Source of the DNA: Macrotis lagotis
Taxonomy: Eukaryota; Chordata; Mammalia; Peramelemorphia; Peramelidae
Assembly (NCBI RefSeq): GCF_037893015.1
Contig: NC_133666.1
Location: 930,001-994,000, forward strand
DNA length: 64,000 nucleotides
Direction of reading: 5' to 3'
The notes under the pieces were generated by a model. It searched no databases, was not told the DNA's origin, and was given only the letters and a program-made list of their open reading frames with translations. Position 1 is the first letter of the stretch, and each line of letters opens with the position of its first letter. Of the stretch, positions 1 to 12,545 are shown in pieces. The translations under genes and the position numbers were made by a program.

Positions 1-844
1 GGACTTCACCACAAGGATGGAAGATAACCTTAGCTAGTATTTCCCCAAAATCTTTGATGCTCACCGAAGTCCCTAAGTCATGTAAGCTTTCCAGGATATC
101 CTTCCCCACCCAAGTGGCTCAGAAAGACTGGAGCTGAGGGGGAGACAGGTCTCTAGGGGGCATCTTCCTCAGAGAAGTCTAGGAAGCTCAAAGATTTCTC
201 CTAAGAAAATGCTCCAGGGACCACCCTCTCTCCCTCAATGCCTCAGTGGTGACAAAGCTGTCACAATGGAAATTAAGTCCAACTGAGAGACAAGATGTTG
301 ATTATGTTCAATTTATTAGTTAGGTTCCCAATAACCAATACATTGGGTCCATGGTCTCTCTCAGTGACCAACGAGCTTGAGTGACAATTGACAGAATCAT
401 TATCACTTGCAAGATGACAGAGCAAAATCTCTCAGGACCTAGGGGTGTCTTCCTCTGACTGGTTATTGATGACACAGTCAGAATTGAGGTTATACCTTTG
501 GGACCTCCCCTTCCAAAACCCCTTAATTACAGTCAAGAGATATGATTTGAGTTCCAAGACAAAGATTCCCAGGCAATGGGAGTAGACTTCAGACATGGGG
601 ATTGCTAATTGTTAAAAGTGATATGATTTTACAATTGAGGTTGACCATATTTCTGTGGAAAGTGGGTGATTTGTTGGCATTCCAAAGGCAATTTTCTCTT
701 GGATGTGAGTGGTAGGCGAAGTTTCCAAGGAGAAGGAGGGTTAAATCTAGCTTGACCAAGCCTTAATCAATTTTCAACATTACATTAGAGCTTCTTCCCA
801 GGAATTTTTTTGTCATTTCTTTATATTGAAGTAACCGATCCCTT

Positions 845-1040
845 GGGCAGCTAGTGGGTAGAGCACTGGTCCTAAATTCAAACCCAGGCTCAGACACTTA
901 CTAGTTATGATTCTGGGCAAGCCACTTAACTGTCTGTCTTCATCATCAATAAAATGAGTTAGAGAAGGAAATGACCAACCACTCTTGTCATTGTCACAGA
1001 GTGTTGGACACCACTGAAGTGACTCAACAGCTAAACCTAT
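845..1040 (+). mobile_element. tRNA-derived SINE with long 3' half (MAR1 type)
   Basis: The head has gggtagagcactgg, followed by a B-box-like segment and the long 3' half (gagaaggaaatgaccaacca, then an agagtgttggacacc-like tail). The same insertion is present in all three A blocks (10,511 and 22,577 mirror), so it predates every copy. Confidence 0.8.
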
Positions 1041-1104
1041 CCCATAGATTGAGAATAAAACAAACCCAACATAAATACAAATAAGTGGGTTCCATAATAT
1101 CTTT

Positions 1105-1325
1105 GTGGTTGTTGTTCAGTTTATTTCAGTTATGTCCAATTCTTCAAGCCCCTGTTTAGGTCTTCTATGGCAAAGATAGTGGAGTGGCTTTGCCATTTCT
1201 TCCTCTACCTCATTTTACAGAAGAACTGAGGCAAACATTGGCCAGCATTAAAGAGCTAATAAGTGTCTGAGGCCAGATTTAAACTCAGGAACATAAGTCT
1301 TCCTGACTTCAGGCCCCGCCCTCTG
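1105..1325 (-). mobile_element. tRNA-derived SINE with long 3' half, antisense
   Basis: The reverse complement reads as the same SINE family as the copy at 845-1040, in the opposite direction and only about 65 bp away, so transcripts across it could fold into a hairpin. It is shared by all three A blocks. Confidence 0.75.
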
Positions 1326-2630
1326 TGATACTTACTTTGCACTAGCATGGTATTTTGGGCTATGTAAGTATGTATCTTGGAAGAATGGCAGAATTAAACT
1401 AATATGATTTGCTGAGATATCATATTCAGATTCACAGAAGACAAGACTTACATGTTTTCTATGCAAAATGAAATAATCTTTGAGTTCCATGGAATATCAC
1501 AAATTGGTTCTAAACTATGAGTAATTTAGGCAAAATCTCTTTGTCAAGGAATATTCCAAGTCACCGATCACATGACGAGATTTCAAGAAACTATGCTGAG
1601 TTTTTCACTGAGATTGAAGGGCTCCTGGATTTCTCCTATTGGCCACAAAATGGCCTAAAGTTGAAGAATAGACAGACAGGTTGATTGAGATGCCTTTATG
1701 CTTATACAATTTGTTCGTCAGTTGAGACCGATAGAGAAACAACAGGAATGAATCAGGTGGGTTCTGGGACATTTATTTGACTCAAGGAAGCTCCCCTATT
1801 TGTATCTTTCTCTCAAGGTCCGGAGAAATGTCACTATATTTTGTTTACTGCAATACCAGGTGAGCTCTTCTAGGCAGTTTTCTCACCAGAAGGAAAGGTT
1901 TCAATCAGATGCATTGAAAAAGAGAACTGACTTCTTAATGTGCCACAGTGACTACACTGGAGAAAAGGATGCATTTCAAATGTATTTCATGCAAAGAATG
2001 GACCAGATACTAATCTAAACGTAATAATGATTGAGATAGTTGTAGGCTTTTTTGAGTGGACTTGTCATTTTTTTAGTGATGTCGATGTGATTTCAAGATG
2101 GAATGAGTTTATGCCTTATTTCCCTGTAGCCATATGCCATTCCTTTAAATCAAAGTAACAGTATTATGGATTGAAAACATCATAAACACGATATAGGCAC
2201 AAATAGAAAGGTTCCGTGACTTGATACCAGCATGGCAGTGGTCATGCAATTGTGTAAATTGGTCTCTAGAGGAAAAAAAATTAGTTTGTTTTCTGCAATA
2301 TCACAAATCCTCATAGAGGCAACAGAGTCACAGATGACATGGTTTCAGTGCTTTCCATGAAAGAGAACAATATTTTAAATTAAACAGTATTTCATAATAT
2401 TTGTAATTAAATCATTTAAATTGCCAATAATTGCAAATTTTCTAGAACCATGAGGAATATAGGAAAAGCCTCTGACAGAAACCAAATCACTTCTCAGAGT
2501 CCTTGATTAATGAAGCTTTAACTTCAAGGAATCCACAATAGCTGTTCTAGGCCACAATATAATCATGAACTAGAAGGATGAACAGGCTTGCTTCAAGGGC
2601 ATCAACAATAAGGTAAAAAAGAATTGTCTT

Positions 2631-2783
2631 GGGCAGCTGGTTGGCACAGTGGATGGAGCATCAGCCTTGGAGTCAGGAGGACCTGAATTCTAATCCGGCC
2701 TGAGACACTAAGTAATTACCTAATTGTGTGACCTTGGAGAAGTCACTTAACCCCATTGCCTTGTAAAATCAAAAAACAAAAAA
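2631..2783 (+). mobile_element. Marsupial tRNA-derived SINE (WSINE1/SINE-1 type)
   Basis: The full head gggcagctggttggcacagt, a B-box-like segment and an A-rich tail are visible. A target-site duplication agaattgtctt / agaattatctt flanks it. It is present in the right arm (20,578-20,731) but absent from the middle A copy, so it inserted after the A split and before the inverted duplication. Confidence 0.9.
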
Positions 2784-3929
2784 AGAATTATCTTGCTAAT
2801 CTCAAAGCCTATTTCATTATGCTGTTGAGATATAATCTATCTAATTGATGGAGAACCAGACTGAAGAAAAATCAATGAATCACATGATTTCCAGTCCATT
2901 TATAGGATATCAGGAAGGTTCCAATTTTCACGTCTATACCAAGTTGCCAAGAGATGTCTCTGTATTTTATTTACTCAAATGCCAGTTATAGTCTTCTTAG
3001 CAATTCTCTCAAGCTAAAGCAAAGGTTTCATTCTCCAGGACTGGAAGACAGAAATTCATCACTAAACTTCCAAAACAGCCATAATTCAGGAAAGCATTCA
3101 AGTTATTGAATTTCAAGTTTGGACCAGGAATATAATAATTTACACTATTTCTGATGCCTTGTAATTTTTTTCCTAAATCCATAGCAATGTGATAGCAACA
3201 GAAGTACTGTACATTCTAATGGATGATTTCCTCCACATTTTGAATGTAAGTTTGTTGCTTCCTTGTAAGAGAATGTCATCCCTTTCTATTGAAGTAATAA
3301 TCTACTGCTCCCATTGAGAAAAATATGAATTCAGTGGAAATGAAGCAAGTAGGGTTCAGAGGATGCATTTGGCTGCAGCAGAGTATTTAGCTAATCAAGC
3401 TGTGTCTTGGACATGAGACATAGAATTTAACATGGTTTCCCGAAAGATCATTAGTCCTCATCTAGACAGCAGACTCACAGAAGGCAAGATTCCATGGCTT
3501 TTCATGGAAAGACAGCAATTTATTAAATAGAAGGGAATGATGACAATACTTCTCTATAGCACGTGAAATATCTCCAAGAGTCTTTGTCAAGGAAAAAGGG
3601 CCTTCAGTATTCTTTCTATTAGATGCGATGTGATTTGAAATAAAAGTTTATGGAACTTTGAACAGCAGCAATTCCACAATACCTATTGGGTCTCACTTAT
3701 GTTTCCTTGACAATTCGGACCTACTTTCTTTGGTGCCTGTCCATCCATGGTGAAGTCTTTGGTGAAATTAAGTTCCCCTTCCTGACACCCTAGAAATATT
3801 TCCATTCTCAAAAATCTCAAAATTCTCAAAAATTCCCACTTGATCCTTCGATTCCCATTAAGTATTATATTTCTGATCTTTCTGGCTAAACTCGTGAAAA
3901 CATGATCATGGCTAAACATCCCCATGTTC

Positions 3930-5105
3930 TTTTCTCTCTGTGTGTGCTTTATCCCTTATCATTGGGCTTCTGAGCTGATTATTTAACTGATATTCTTCCC
4001 TCCAAAGTAGCCAATGATGTCTTCCTTGCCGAATCAAATTACTTTTTTTTTCAAGCCTCATTCTTCTCTATATGTAGATTTGGATACTGATAGTCACCAT
4101 TTGTTCTGGGATATTGTCTTCTCTATTGCTTTGATGGTTGCTGTCCACCCTACCCTGATTCTTCTTCTCCCTGTTTTGCACTCCTTCTTCTTGGCCTAAA
4201 TCCTCATTTATCATAACCTTGGGTGTCCCAGATAATTCTGTTCTGGATCTTCTCTTTTCCCATAATACAACTTCACTTGGTAATTTCAGCATCTCCCATG
4301 GATTTACTTATCTAAATCTGTGCCAACAATTCTCAGATTTAACCATCAACCTCTAACCTCTAAGATGACCTCAAGTCTTACATCTTCCACAATCTTTCAG
4401 ATAATTTGTTAGAATTTGAAGCAATATCTTAAACCCCATGAGTTCTGAAACCAAAAAAACATAAACAAAACCAAAACTCATCATTCCCTCTAAAGCTTCC
4501 TACTTTTCTATCTTCTCTATTACTGTAGAGGCAACACCATCTTCCCAGTCCCTCAGGTTTTCAACCAAGGTATTGCCCTCATCTGTTCATAGTCTCTTTA
4601 TGTCCTTAAATGCTATCTTTTGCCAAAGTCTGTGAATTTTACCATTGCATTATCTCCTCCTATCTTCAGAATAGCACCACTCTAATTCAGTACTTCGTCA
4701 ATTCATGTCTGAACTATTGCAATAGCCTGCTGTGGATCTTCTGAGAAATTATTCATTTCAACCACCTAATTCAATCGGGAATAATCTGTTTGATATTTGA
4801 CATGAATCACAGAGGGATAATTAGATAAGCTAGGTTCTTATAGATAGCCTTTAAGAGGGGCTTCAAATGTGCATGTAATGTTCACTGCTTGTTTACCAGA
4901 TTAAGAAGTTCTCTTGCACAATCACAAAAAATAGCTAACCAAGATGTCTTCCATTCTGTTTTGTTCAAATTCCATGTCCAAATGCAGCCTTATTTCTTTG
5001 GAAATTCCTCCATTTTTTTATATGTTTGAGTCCCACAATTTTCAGCCTCACTCCCATAGATCCATATTAATCTGGTAGTAAAAGGAGAATCAATTCCCAA
5101 TGGAA
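3930..5105 (-). repeat. Ancient interspersed repeat block P, left-arm copy
   Basis: The segment is mirrored in the right arm at about 15,396-16,850. Phrases such as 'gcaatagcctgctgtggatc' and 'gtcccagataattctg' resemble an old mammalian repeat that also appears, in other orientations, at 48,885-49,755 and 51,960-52,550. The wording fits L2-associated repeats, but I cannot name the family with certainty. Short open frames here (for example 4014-4199 and 4068-4292) have no recognisable domain. Confidence 0.5.
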
Positions 5106-5109
5106 GACA

Positions 5110-7810
5110 AGATTTACATTAGAAAGGGGAAAATGACATAACATAAGACAACATTTAAAAACATTAAAAAGTGTTTCTACATTTTGGTTCTCTATACTTT
5201 TTCATGATTGCTTTGGGACACAGACAGAATAGTGATATCACTGGATCAAAGGATATACACAGTTTTATTGCTATTTCAGAATAATTCTAAATTGCTCTCC
5301 AGAAAGGTTGGATCAGTTCACAACTGCACCAACACTACATTTGTGTCATAATTTTCCCATATTCTCTCCAACATTGATCTTTTTCCTTTTTAGTGATATT
5401 GGTCAGTCTCATAGGTGTGAGGTGGAACTTCAGAGTTGTTTTAATTTGCATTTCCCTGATCAGTAATGATTTAGAGCAATTTTTCATATATCTATAGATT
5501 ATTTTAATTTCTTCATCTGAGAATTGCCCTTCCATATCCATTCACCATGTATCAACTGAGGAATGACTTGTTTTCTTATAAATTTAACTCAGTTCTCTTT
5601 ACATTTTAGCACTGAGTCCTTTGTCAGAAACACTAGTTGTCAAATTTGTTTCCCAATTTACTGCATTCCTTTTAATCTTGGTTGAATTGGTTTTGTTTGA
5701 GCAAAAACTTTTCAATTTGATGTAATCAAACTAGTATATTTTGCCTTTCATAATACTCTCTATCTCTTTTTTTGATCATAAACTGCTTCCCTTTCAATAG
5801 ATAGACAGATAAACTATTCTTTGTACTCCTAATTGCCTTATGATATTAACTTTTGTGTCTATAGGGTGTGAGATGTGGATCTATGCCTAATTTCTGCCAT
5901 ACTATCTTCCAGTTTTCCCAGAATTATTTATCAAAGAGTTCTTATGCCAGAAGCTGAAATGTTTGGTTTTATCAAATAGCAGATTATTATATTTACATTT
6001 ATATATATTTACATTCTGTTTCTTCTGCACCTGGACTATTCCATTGATCCATCACTCTATTTCTTAACCATTACCAAACATTTTTGATGACTGATGCTTT
6101 ATAATTTAATTTTAGATCTCATATGACTAGGCCTCCTTCCTTTGCATTTTTTCAGTAATTCCCTTGATATTCTTGACCTTTTGTTCCTACATATGAATTT
6201 AGTTACTATTTTTTTCTAGCTCAACAAAGTAAATTTTTGAAAGGTTGATTGGTATGGTACTAAATAACTGATTTAATGTAGGTTGAACTGACCTTTTATT
6301 ATATCAGCTCAGTATACCCTTGTGCAATTGACATTTATTTTTCCAGTTATTTAAATCTGATTTTATTTCTGTGAGTATCGTTTTATAATTATTTTCATAC
6401 ATTTTCTGAGTCCATCTTAATCAGGAATACTCCCAACTATTTTATCCTCTCCACTGTTACTTTAAATGGAATTTCTCTTTTTAGTTCTTGTGGTTGTGCC
6501 TTCTTAGTAATATATAAAAAGTTTGGTGATTGATGTGGGTTTATTTTATATCCTGCAACTTTACTTAAGTTGCAATTTGTTTCAAGTAGTTTCTTAGATG
6601 TTTTTAGGGTTCTCTAAGTATACCATCTTATCATCTACAAAGAGAATTTTGTTTCTTCATAACTTGTCCTAATTCCTTCAATAGCTTTGACTTCTCTTAT
6701 TGCTAAGGCTAACATTTCTAATACAATATTGAATGATAGTGGTGATCATGGACATTCTTGTTTCACCCTTGATCTTTCTGAGAATGCTTCTATCAGATCC
6801 CCATTTCATATAATGCTTGTTGATGGTTACTGATAGATACTGCTTATTGTTTTAAGGAACACTCCTTTTATTCCTATGCTCTCTGGTGTTTTTTATCAAA
6901 ATGGATGTATTTTATTGAAATTATCATATGATTTCTGTTAGGTTTGTTATGGATATGGTCCATTATGCTGATAGATTTCCTAATAATTGAACCAGCCCTG
7001 CATTCCTGTTATGAATCCTACTTAATCATGGTACACATTTAGAAATGTTATGTTTCCCCTAATAACTGTTTTGACTGTGTCCCCCAAGTTCAGGTGTATA
7101 TAATCTCCTTATTGTCATTTTCTTGGATGAAATTATCAATATTTCTATGATTTGTAGTTTGATCCATTCATTCATTAAAATTAGGTTATTTAGTTTCCAA
7201 TTAATTTCAGGTCTATCTCTCCATGGTCCTTTCTTACATGTGATTTTTATTGCCTCATAATCTGAAATGAATACTTTTAATATTTATGCCTTTCTGTATT
7301 TGATCATAAGGTTTTTATGCTCTCCCACAAGGGCAATTTTTGTGTAGGTGCTATGTGCCGCATAAGAAAATGTATAATCATTTCTATGCTCATTTCATTT
7401 TCTCCAGAGGTCTATCATATCTAACTTTCAATATAATCTATTCACTTCATTCACTTCCTTCTTCCTTATTTTTCTTAGTTAGATATATCTCATTCTGAGA
7501 GAGGGAGGTGGGGGTCCCCCACCAAGATGGTTTTACTGCCTATATCTAGCTGCAACTCATTTAGCTTCTCCTCTAAGGATTTGTATACTATACTGCTTGG
7601 GGCATTACATGTTTAGGATTGATAAGGCTTCAATTGACCACAGTACAAAACTTTTGATTCCCTCCTAGACATAGTATGAAAGGAAGGCCAAGTTGATAAT
7701 TTTCTTGGGATTATTTACTTCAGGTTTTTCTCTTGTGACTTTCCTCAGTTAACATGTAGGATTCAACATTCTTTTAGATCAAATGACTTTGGCTCTGACT
7801 AAGGATTTAG
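5110..7810 (-). mobile_element. L1 LINE, antisense, 3' part of ORF2
   Basis: Reverse-strand reading gives typical L1 ORF2 C-terminal sequence, for example 5335-5541, which encodes a stretch like 'MEGQFSDEEIKIIYRYMKN'. Further right, 6900-7030 matches the reverse-transcriptase region upstream of the active site, and 7040-7810 appears to be earlier ORF2. About 370 bp near the 3' end is missing compared with the right-arm copy. Frames are broken throughout. It is shared with the right arm up to 7032, so the L1 landed before the inverted duplication. Confidence 0.85.
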
Positions 7811-7829
7811 CAGGTGTTTAATCACCATT

Positions 7830-8400
7830 AATTCTTTTTTTGTATTTTCCCCTCTGCTTCCATGCAAAAATTCAAGTTTAAAATTTTGAATTCCAGATTC
7901 TCTCCCCTCCTCCCACCCCAATCACATTCATTGAGAAAGGAAGCTATTTTGATATAGGTTAAAAAATGTAATCATGAACGACATTTATCACAAGTGTCAT
8001 GTGGTAGAAGTAAGCAAACCTCCCCCCCATAAAAAGAAAAATTAAGTAAAAAAAGTATGCTCCAATCTGTATTCAGACACCACCAGCTCTGTCCTTGAAA
8101 TGGCTATTCTTCTTTATCACAAGTCTTTCAGAGTTTTCTTGGGTCTCAGCATTGTTTACCTAAGCTTAAGGCCTTCACAGCTGATCATCCTTGAGCATTG
8201 CTGTGACTTTGTCCAAGGTCCATCTCCCATTTCATCTGCTCATGTAACATTTTTATGGGAGCATCCTGTTCATCCCCCCACTTATAACAGAGTAACATTT
8301 CATCTAAATCATATGCCGCAAGTTTTTTCAGCCACTTCCCAACTGATGAGCATCTCCTCAATCTCCAGTTCATTGCCATAAGAACTGGAGTGGCAAAACA
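7830..8400 (-). mobile_element. L1 3' end, antisense
   Basis: A pyrimidine-rich 3' UTR segment (tctcccctcctcccacccca), followed by reverse-strand ORF2 C-terminal sequence and 'agccacttcccaactgatg', is the usual antisense L1 3' end. It is old and broken, and belongs to the spacer of the inverted duplication. Confidence 0.75.
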
Positions 8401-9574
8401 TAACAAAATAACAAAGCAAACATCCCTTCCCATCTCTTATTCTCCTAAATCATAATCTACACTTTTTGAGGTACCATAAAAGCCAATCATCCACAAACAA
8501 ACTCAGTGAAGTCAGTTTTTGATCACATTCTAAGATTATGCCTCTAGTTACTTTGCACGTCTACAAGTAAAGTTAGCTTACTCTATCCCAACACAGAAAT
8601 ACAAGAAAACACAGAGGATTACAAATAGAAAATAAAAACTAGGCACAAAACTAATGGATTTTCCAGGAGAGTTCTTGCTAAGGCCATGAATCAGAAGATT
8701 CCTCACTGGTATTTACTTGGAAGTTTCAGAAGAAGTCTCTGCTTTTCCTTATGAATTCTACCTCTCCTCCTCAGGAATGGTACCTTCTCATTTTGGAGAA
8801 AAAGACTGTTTACTTGATACAGTTTCCAATGGAGGTATTTGGTTGACCAATAGAGATCCAGTTTATTACCTCAACAGAGGATGATAATAGGGCAAAGAAA
8901 GTGAATTAAAGGAATGTTGTCGAATAACAAATAATAAACCTCCATAACGGAATTTCAAAGGATAAACTTCAATTACTATTCCCAGTGTGGTCACAAGATG
9001 TCGCCAGAGACCAGACTATTGCATTCATGAAATCTGGTTCTTTTTTTCTAGTACAAAAGAACAAATTCAACCTTCTTGTCAACTAATTTCCCAGTCACAT
9101 AAAACCAGTCTTTACTTCAGCAATTTTTGTTTCTTTACAGATTTTCATTATCAAACTAGTGAAAATAGGTTCTTGCCTTTTTTTACTTTGCTCGTGATTT
9201 TATTAAAAAAAGCCAAGAAGAGACATTTTCTCGAGACTTAACAGCAGTGGATAGAGCACCAGCCTTGGCTATGTGACCTTGGGCAAATCACTTTACCCCA
9301 TTGCCTTAAATAAGCAAAATTTTTTTTAAAAAAAAGAAAATTCTTCTTTGAAAAAAAAAAAGACTTCACAGAAGAAAAGTTTTTAGCCTTTACCTAGACA
9401 ACATTCCACAGGCTGATTAGTCCAAGAGGCACAATAAGATTAAACACCATAAGTGGAACTCCTAAAAGAAGATGTTTAAAAAACTCTTTTTCAGGCCAGG
9501 ATTGGGGCTTCTGCTTTCTTGCCCTATGTGTTGGTTACCCCCTTTGCCATTTGCCAGCTAGTTGTTCTTGGTTT
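8401..9574. other. Spacer DNA with no recognised gene
   Basis: Apart from a partial SINE at 9243-9335 I see nothing recognisable. An 84-codon open frame at 8987-9241 has low-complexity F/K-rich content and no domain. Confidence 0.5.
9243..9335 (+). mobile_element. Partial tRNA-derived SINE
   Basis: It retains agcagtggatagagcaccag and the tgtgaccttgggcaaatcac 3' part, but the middle is deleted. A poly-A rich tail follows. Confidence 0.75.
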
Positions 9575-10510
9575 TACTCTCCTAGTGAAAAAGTTTTGAT
9601 AAAAAAAAAAATGAGTGCTTTTAATAACAATCTCAAAACTTTTGTTTTGCACACGACTCAAAGATGCCAAATGCAACTGGATCCCATTTTCCTCACAGAG
9701 ACTTCATCACGAGGGAGTAGCATAAACTGATTTTCTTGAAGGGTATAAGATAACCTTAGCTAGTACTTCCTCAACATCTTAGACACCTAGTCCCTCAAAA
9801 TCCTGCAATGTTCAAACATTTCTCCTAAGAAAATGTTCCAGGGACCAGTCTCTCTGTCCCTCAATCGCTCAGGGGTTGCCAAATTATCACAAATGAAATG
9901 AAGTGCAACTGAGAGACAAAGTTGCTGATCATGATCAAGTTATTAGTTAGGTTAGCAATAACCAATAATCTGGGTCCATGGTCTCTCTCAGTGTCCAAAG
10001 ACCTTAAGTGATGATTGAAAGAATCATTAAAAAGAGCAAGATGACAGAGCAAAATCTCCAGGAATCTAGGTGTGTCTTCTTCTAACTGGCTATTGACATA
10101 GTCAGAATTGCGATTACATCATTTGGCCCTCCCCTTCTGAAACCCCTTAACCACAGCCAAGACATGTGATTTGAGTCCCAAGTCAAAGGTTAACTGAGAG
10201 CAGACTTCAGGCATGAGAACTACTATAACTGTTTAAATTGATAGGATTTTGACATTTAAGTTGGACTACGTTTGTCTGGAAATTGGGTGATTTGGTGGGC
10301 TTCCAAAGGTGGAGGTAATTAGAAAAGTTTGTCTTTTTTTAGGCAAGTTTCTCTTGGATGAAAGTGGTAGGTGAAGTTTCCAAGGAGAAGGGAAGGTTAA
10401 ATCTAGCTTGACTGAGCCTAAATTAATTTTCAGTAATACAACTGAGTTCAGTATCTTGCTTTTTTGGAATAGTTTCCATTCATTTATATTGAAGTAACCT
10501 TTCTATTTGA

Positions 10511-10717
10511 GCAGCTAGTGGGTAGAGCACTGGTCCCGAGGTTAGGACCCAAGTTCAAATTCAGCGTCTGATACTTACTATCTATGTCATTCTGGGCAAA
10601 TCACTTAACAGTTTTTCTCACTTCATCTATTTAATGCGTTGGAGAAGGAAATGGCAAACCACGGTAGTCTTTGTCACAGAATGTTGGGCACTACTGAAGC
10701 GGCCCAACAACAAAACC
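10511..10717 (+). mobile_element. tRNA-derived SINE, long 3' half (block A copy 2)
   Basis: It is the orthologous position to the SINE at 845-1040, with ggagaaggaaatggcaaacc clearly readable. Confidence 0.8.
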
Positions 10718-10770
10718 AATCCCATAGATTGAGAATAATACAAATGCAATATAAATACAAGTGGGTTCCA

Positions 10771-10970
10771 TGATATTTTTGTCATTGTTCAATTGTTTCA
10801 GTGATATCCAAATCTTCAAGACACCTTTTAGGAGTTCTCTTGGCAAAGACAGAGGAGTGGTTTGCCATTTCCTTCTCTAGCTCATTTTACAGAGAAAGAA
10901 CTGAGGCAAACATTACCCAGGGTTCCAGAGCTAGTAAGTGTCTGAGGCCAGCCTAACTGCCCTCTGTGAT
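10771..10970 (-). mobile_element. tRNA-derived SINE, antisense (block A copy 2)
   Basis: It is the orthologous position to the SINE at 1105-1325, with tttgccatttccttctctag visible. Confidence 0.75.
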
Positions 10971-12545
10971 AATAACACTAGCTTGGTGTTTTTGGCTATG
11001 TAGGTATGTATCTTGAATGAATGACAGAATGAACTAAATATGATTTACTGAAGCATCATATTACAATTCACAGAAGACAAAATTTCATTGTTTTCTATGG
11101 AAAATGAAATAATCTTTTGACTCCATGGAATAGTCACAAAATGCTTCTAAACTATGAGAAATTTAGGCAAAACCTCTTTTTCAAGGAAAGTTCCAAATCA
11201 CTGATGACATTATTTGATTCTAATAAATTATGCTGAGCTTTTCATTGAGGTTGGAGATCTGGATTTCTCCTATTGACCACAACTTGATGTAAAGTTAATG
11301 AATAGACAGATTGTCTGAGGTCCCAATGAAATTCAATGAAAGTTACATGTCTTGGCTTCCTTTTACCTCTTCTCTTGCCCTGATGTTTATATAATACGTT
11401 CATCAGTTGAGAACCATACACATACAAGAGGAATGAATCAGTTTGGTTCTAGGACATTCATTTGACTCAAGGAAATTCCCCTCTTTGTACCTTTCTCTCA
11501 AGGTCCAGAGAAATGTCACTCTATTTTGTACATTGCAATAGCAGGTGAGCTCCTCTAGGCAGTTTTCTCAAGAGAAGAAAAGGTTTCATTCATGTGCATT
11601 GAAAAGAAGAGTTGATTTCTTAATATGCCACAGTGACTACCCTGGAGAAAAGTGTGAGGGATGAGTCCAATGTATTTCACTCAAAGATTGGACTGGATAC
11701 TCGCTAACCTAAGGACACTATGTTGTCTCCCTGTAACCAAGGGCCATTTTATATTTAAGTACATTTTTTCACAGATTGAAAGCATGAGAAACTCAATATA
11801 AACAAACATGGTCAGGTTCTGTGAAAATTTTTTGACACCAACATGGCAGTGTTCATGCAAGTATGGATATTGTTCTCTAGAGAATCAATTTAGTTTGTTT
11901 TGCTGAAATATCACAAATCCTCAGATAGGCAACAGATTCACAAAAGACAAGGCTTCGATGTTTAAATGAAAGAGAAAGACTATTTTAACTTAAACAATAT
12001 TCATAAAAATTTGAAATTAAATAATTTAAATTGTCAATAATAACAAATAGTCTCTAAACCATGAAGAAAACGTCTCTTTGACAAAACCCAAATCACATCT
12101 CAGACTCCTTGAATAAAGGAATCCACAATACCCACTCTAGGCCAAAATGTAATGATAAAATAGAAGGGTGACTGGGCTGCTCCATGAGCCTCAACAAGAT
12201 TTTATTATATTGTTGGGATATAATCTATCTCAATGATGGAGAATCAGACAAACAAAAGGAGTGAATGACATGAGTTCCAGGCCATTTATTTGATAGCAGG
12301 AAGGTTCCAATTTCTACATCTCTACCAAGGTGCCAATAGGTGCCACAGTGTTTTGTTTATGCAAATGCCAGTTATCCTCTTCTTAACAACTTTCTCAATC
12401 TAAGTCAAGGTTTCATTCTCAAAGATTGGAAAAGAGAGTCCCTATCAGTGAATTTCAAGACCAACCATAATGGAGAAAAAATTCTGGAATGTATCTAAGT
12501 TACTGAATTTCAGGGAGTGGACAGGAATATTCTGCTGGCACACTA

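Larger units (their letters stand above)
1..3660 (+). repeat. Unclassified block A, copy 1, with internal ~1-kb modules
   Basis: This block recurs at 9575-12,545 (direct) and 19,781-23,640 (inverted). I do not recognise its family. Inside it a related segment recurs near 1432, 2329 and 3475, each beginning with a tcacagaagacaag-like string, an atgg run, and then a cacaat/ggccacaa segment. This suggests diverged tandem modules of about 0.9-1.0 kb. A second module part (1770-1930) recurs near 2900-3060, including a 'caggaaggttcc/caaggaagctcc' stretch. A 72-codon open frame at 1800-2018 has one short TGEK string, but no zinc-finger Cys/His spacing. The block may be an old LTR-type or satellite-like unit, or non-coding host DNA; the sequence alone does not decide. 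Confidence 0.7.
1..7032 (+). repeat. Left arm of a large inverted duplication
   Basis: Read 5' to 3', this stretch matches the reverse complement of 12,904-23,484 from end to end. Position 1 pairs with about 23,484 and position 7032 with about 12,904. The best-conserved part (1800-1970 against its mirror near 21,400-21,560) looks about 98% identical by eye, and the shared L1 part looks a little over 90%. The left arm is shorter because it lacks the PRPF38B retrocopy, one SINE, and about 370 bp of L1 that the right arm has. The arm probably continues upstream of the window, since the right-arm block extends past the mirror of position 1. Blocks A, P and an antisense L1 lie within it in that order. 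Confidence 0.85.
9575..12545 (+). repeat. Unclassified block A, copy 2 (diverged, direct orientation)
   Basis: It is colinear with 1-3150 of copy 1, including both oppositely oriented SINEs, but visibly more diverged (about 85-88% by eye over 1800-1970 equivalents). It lacks the SINE found at 2631 in copy 1. It stops abruptly at about 12,545, where the right-arm L1 begins, suggesting a rearrangement breakpoint at that junction. Confidence 0.8.

Noticed and set aside
1800-2018. Possible zinc-finger remnant ('CHSDYTGEK')
   Set aside because: Only a TGEK string is present; no C2H2 spacing exists in this frame or in the other A copies.
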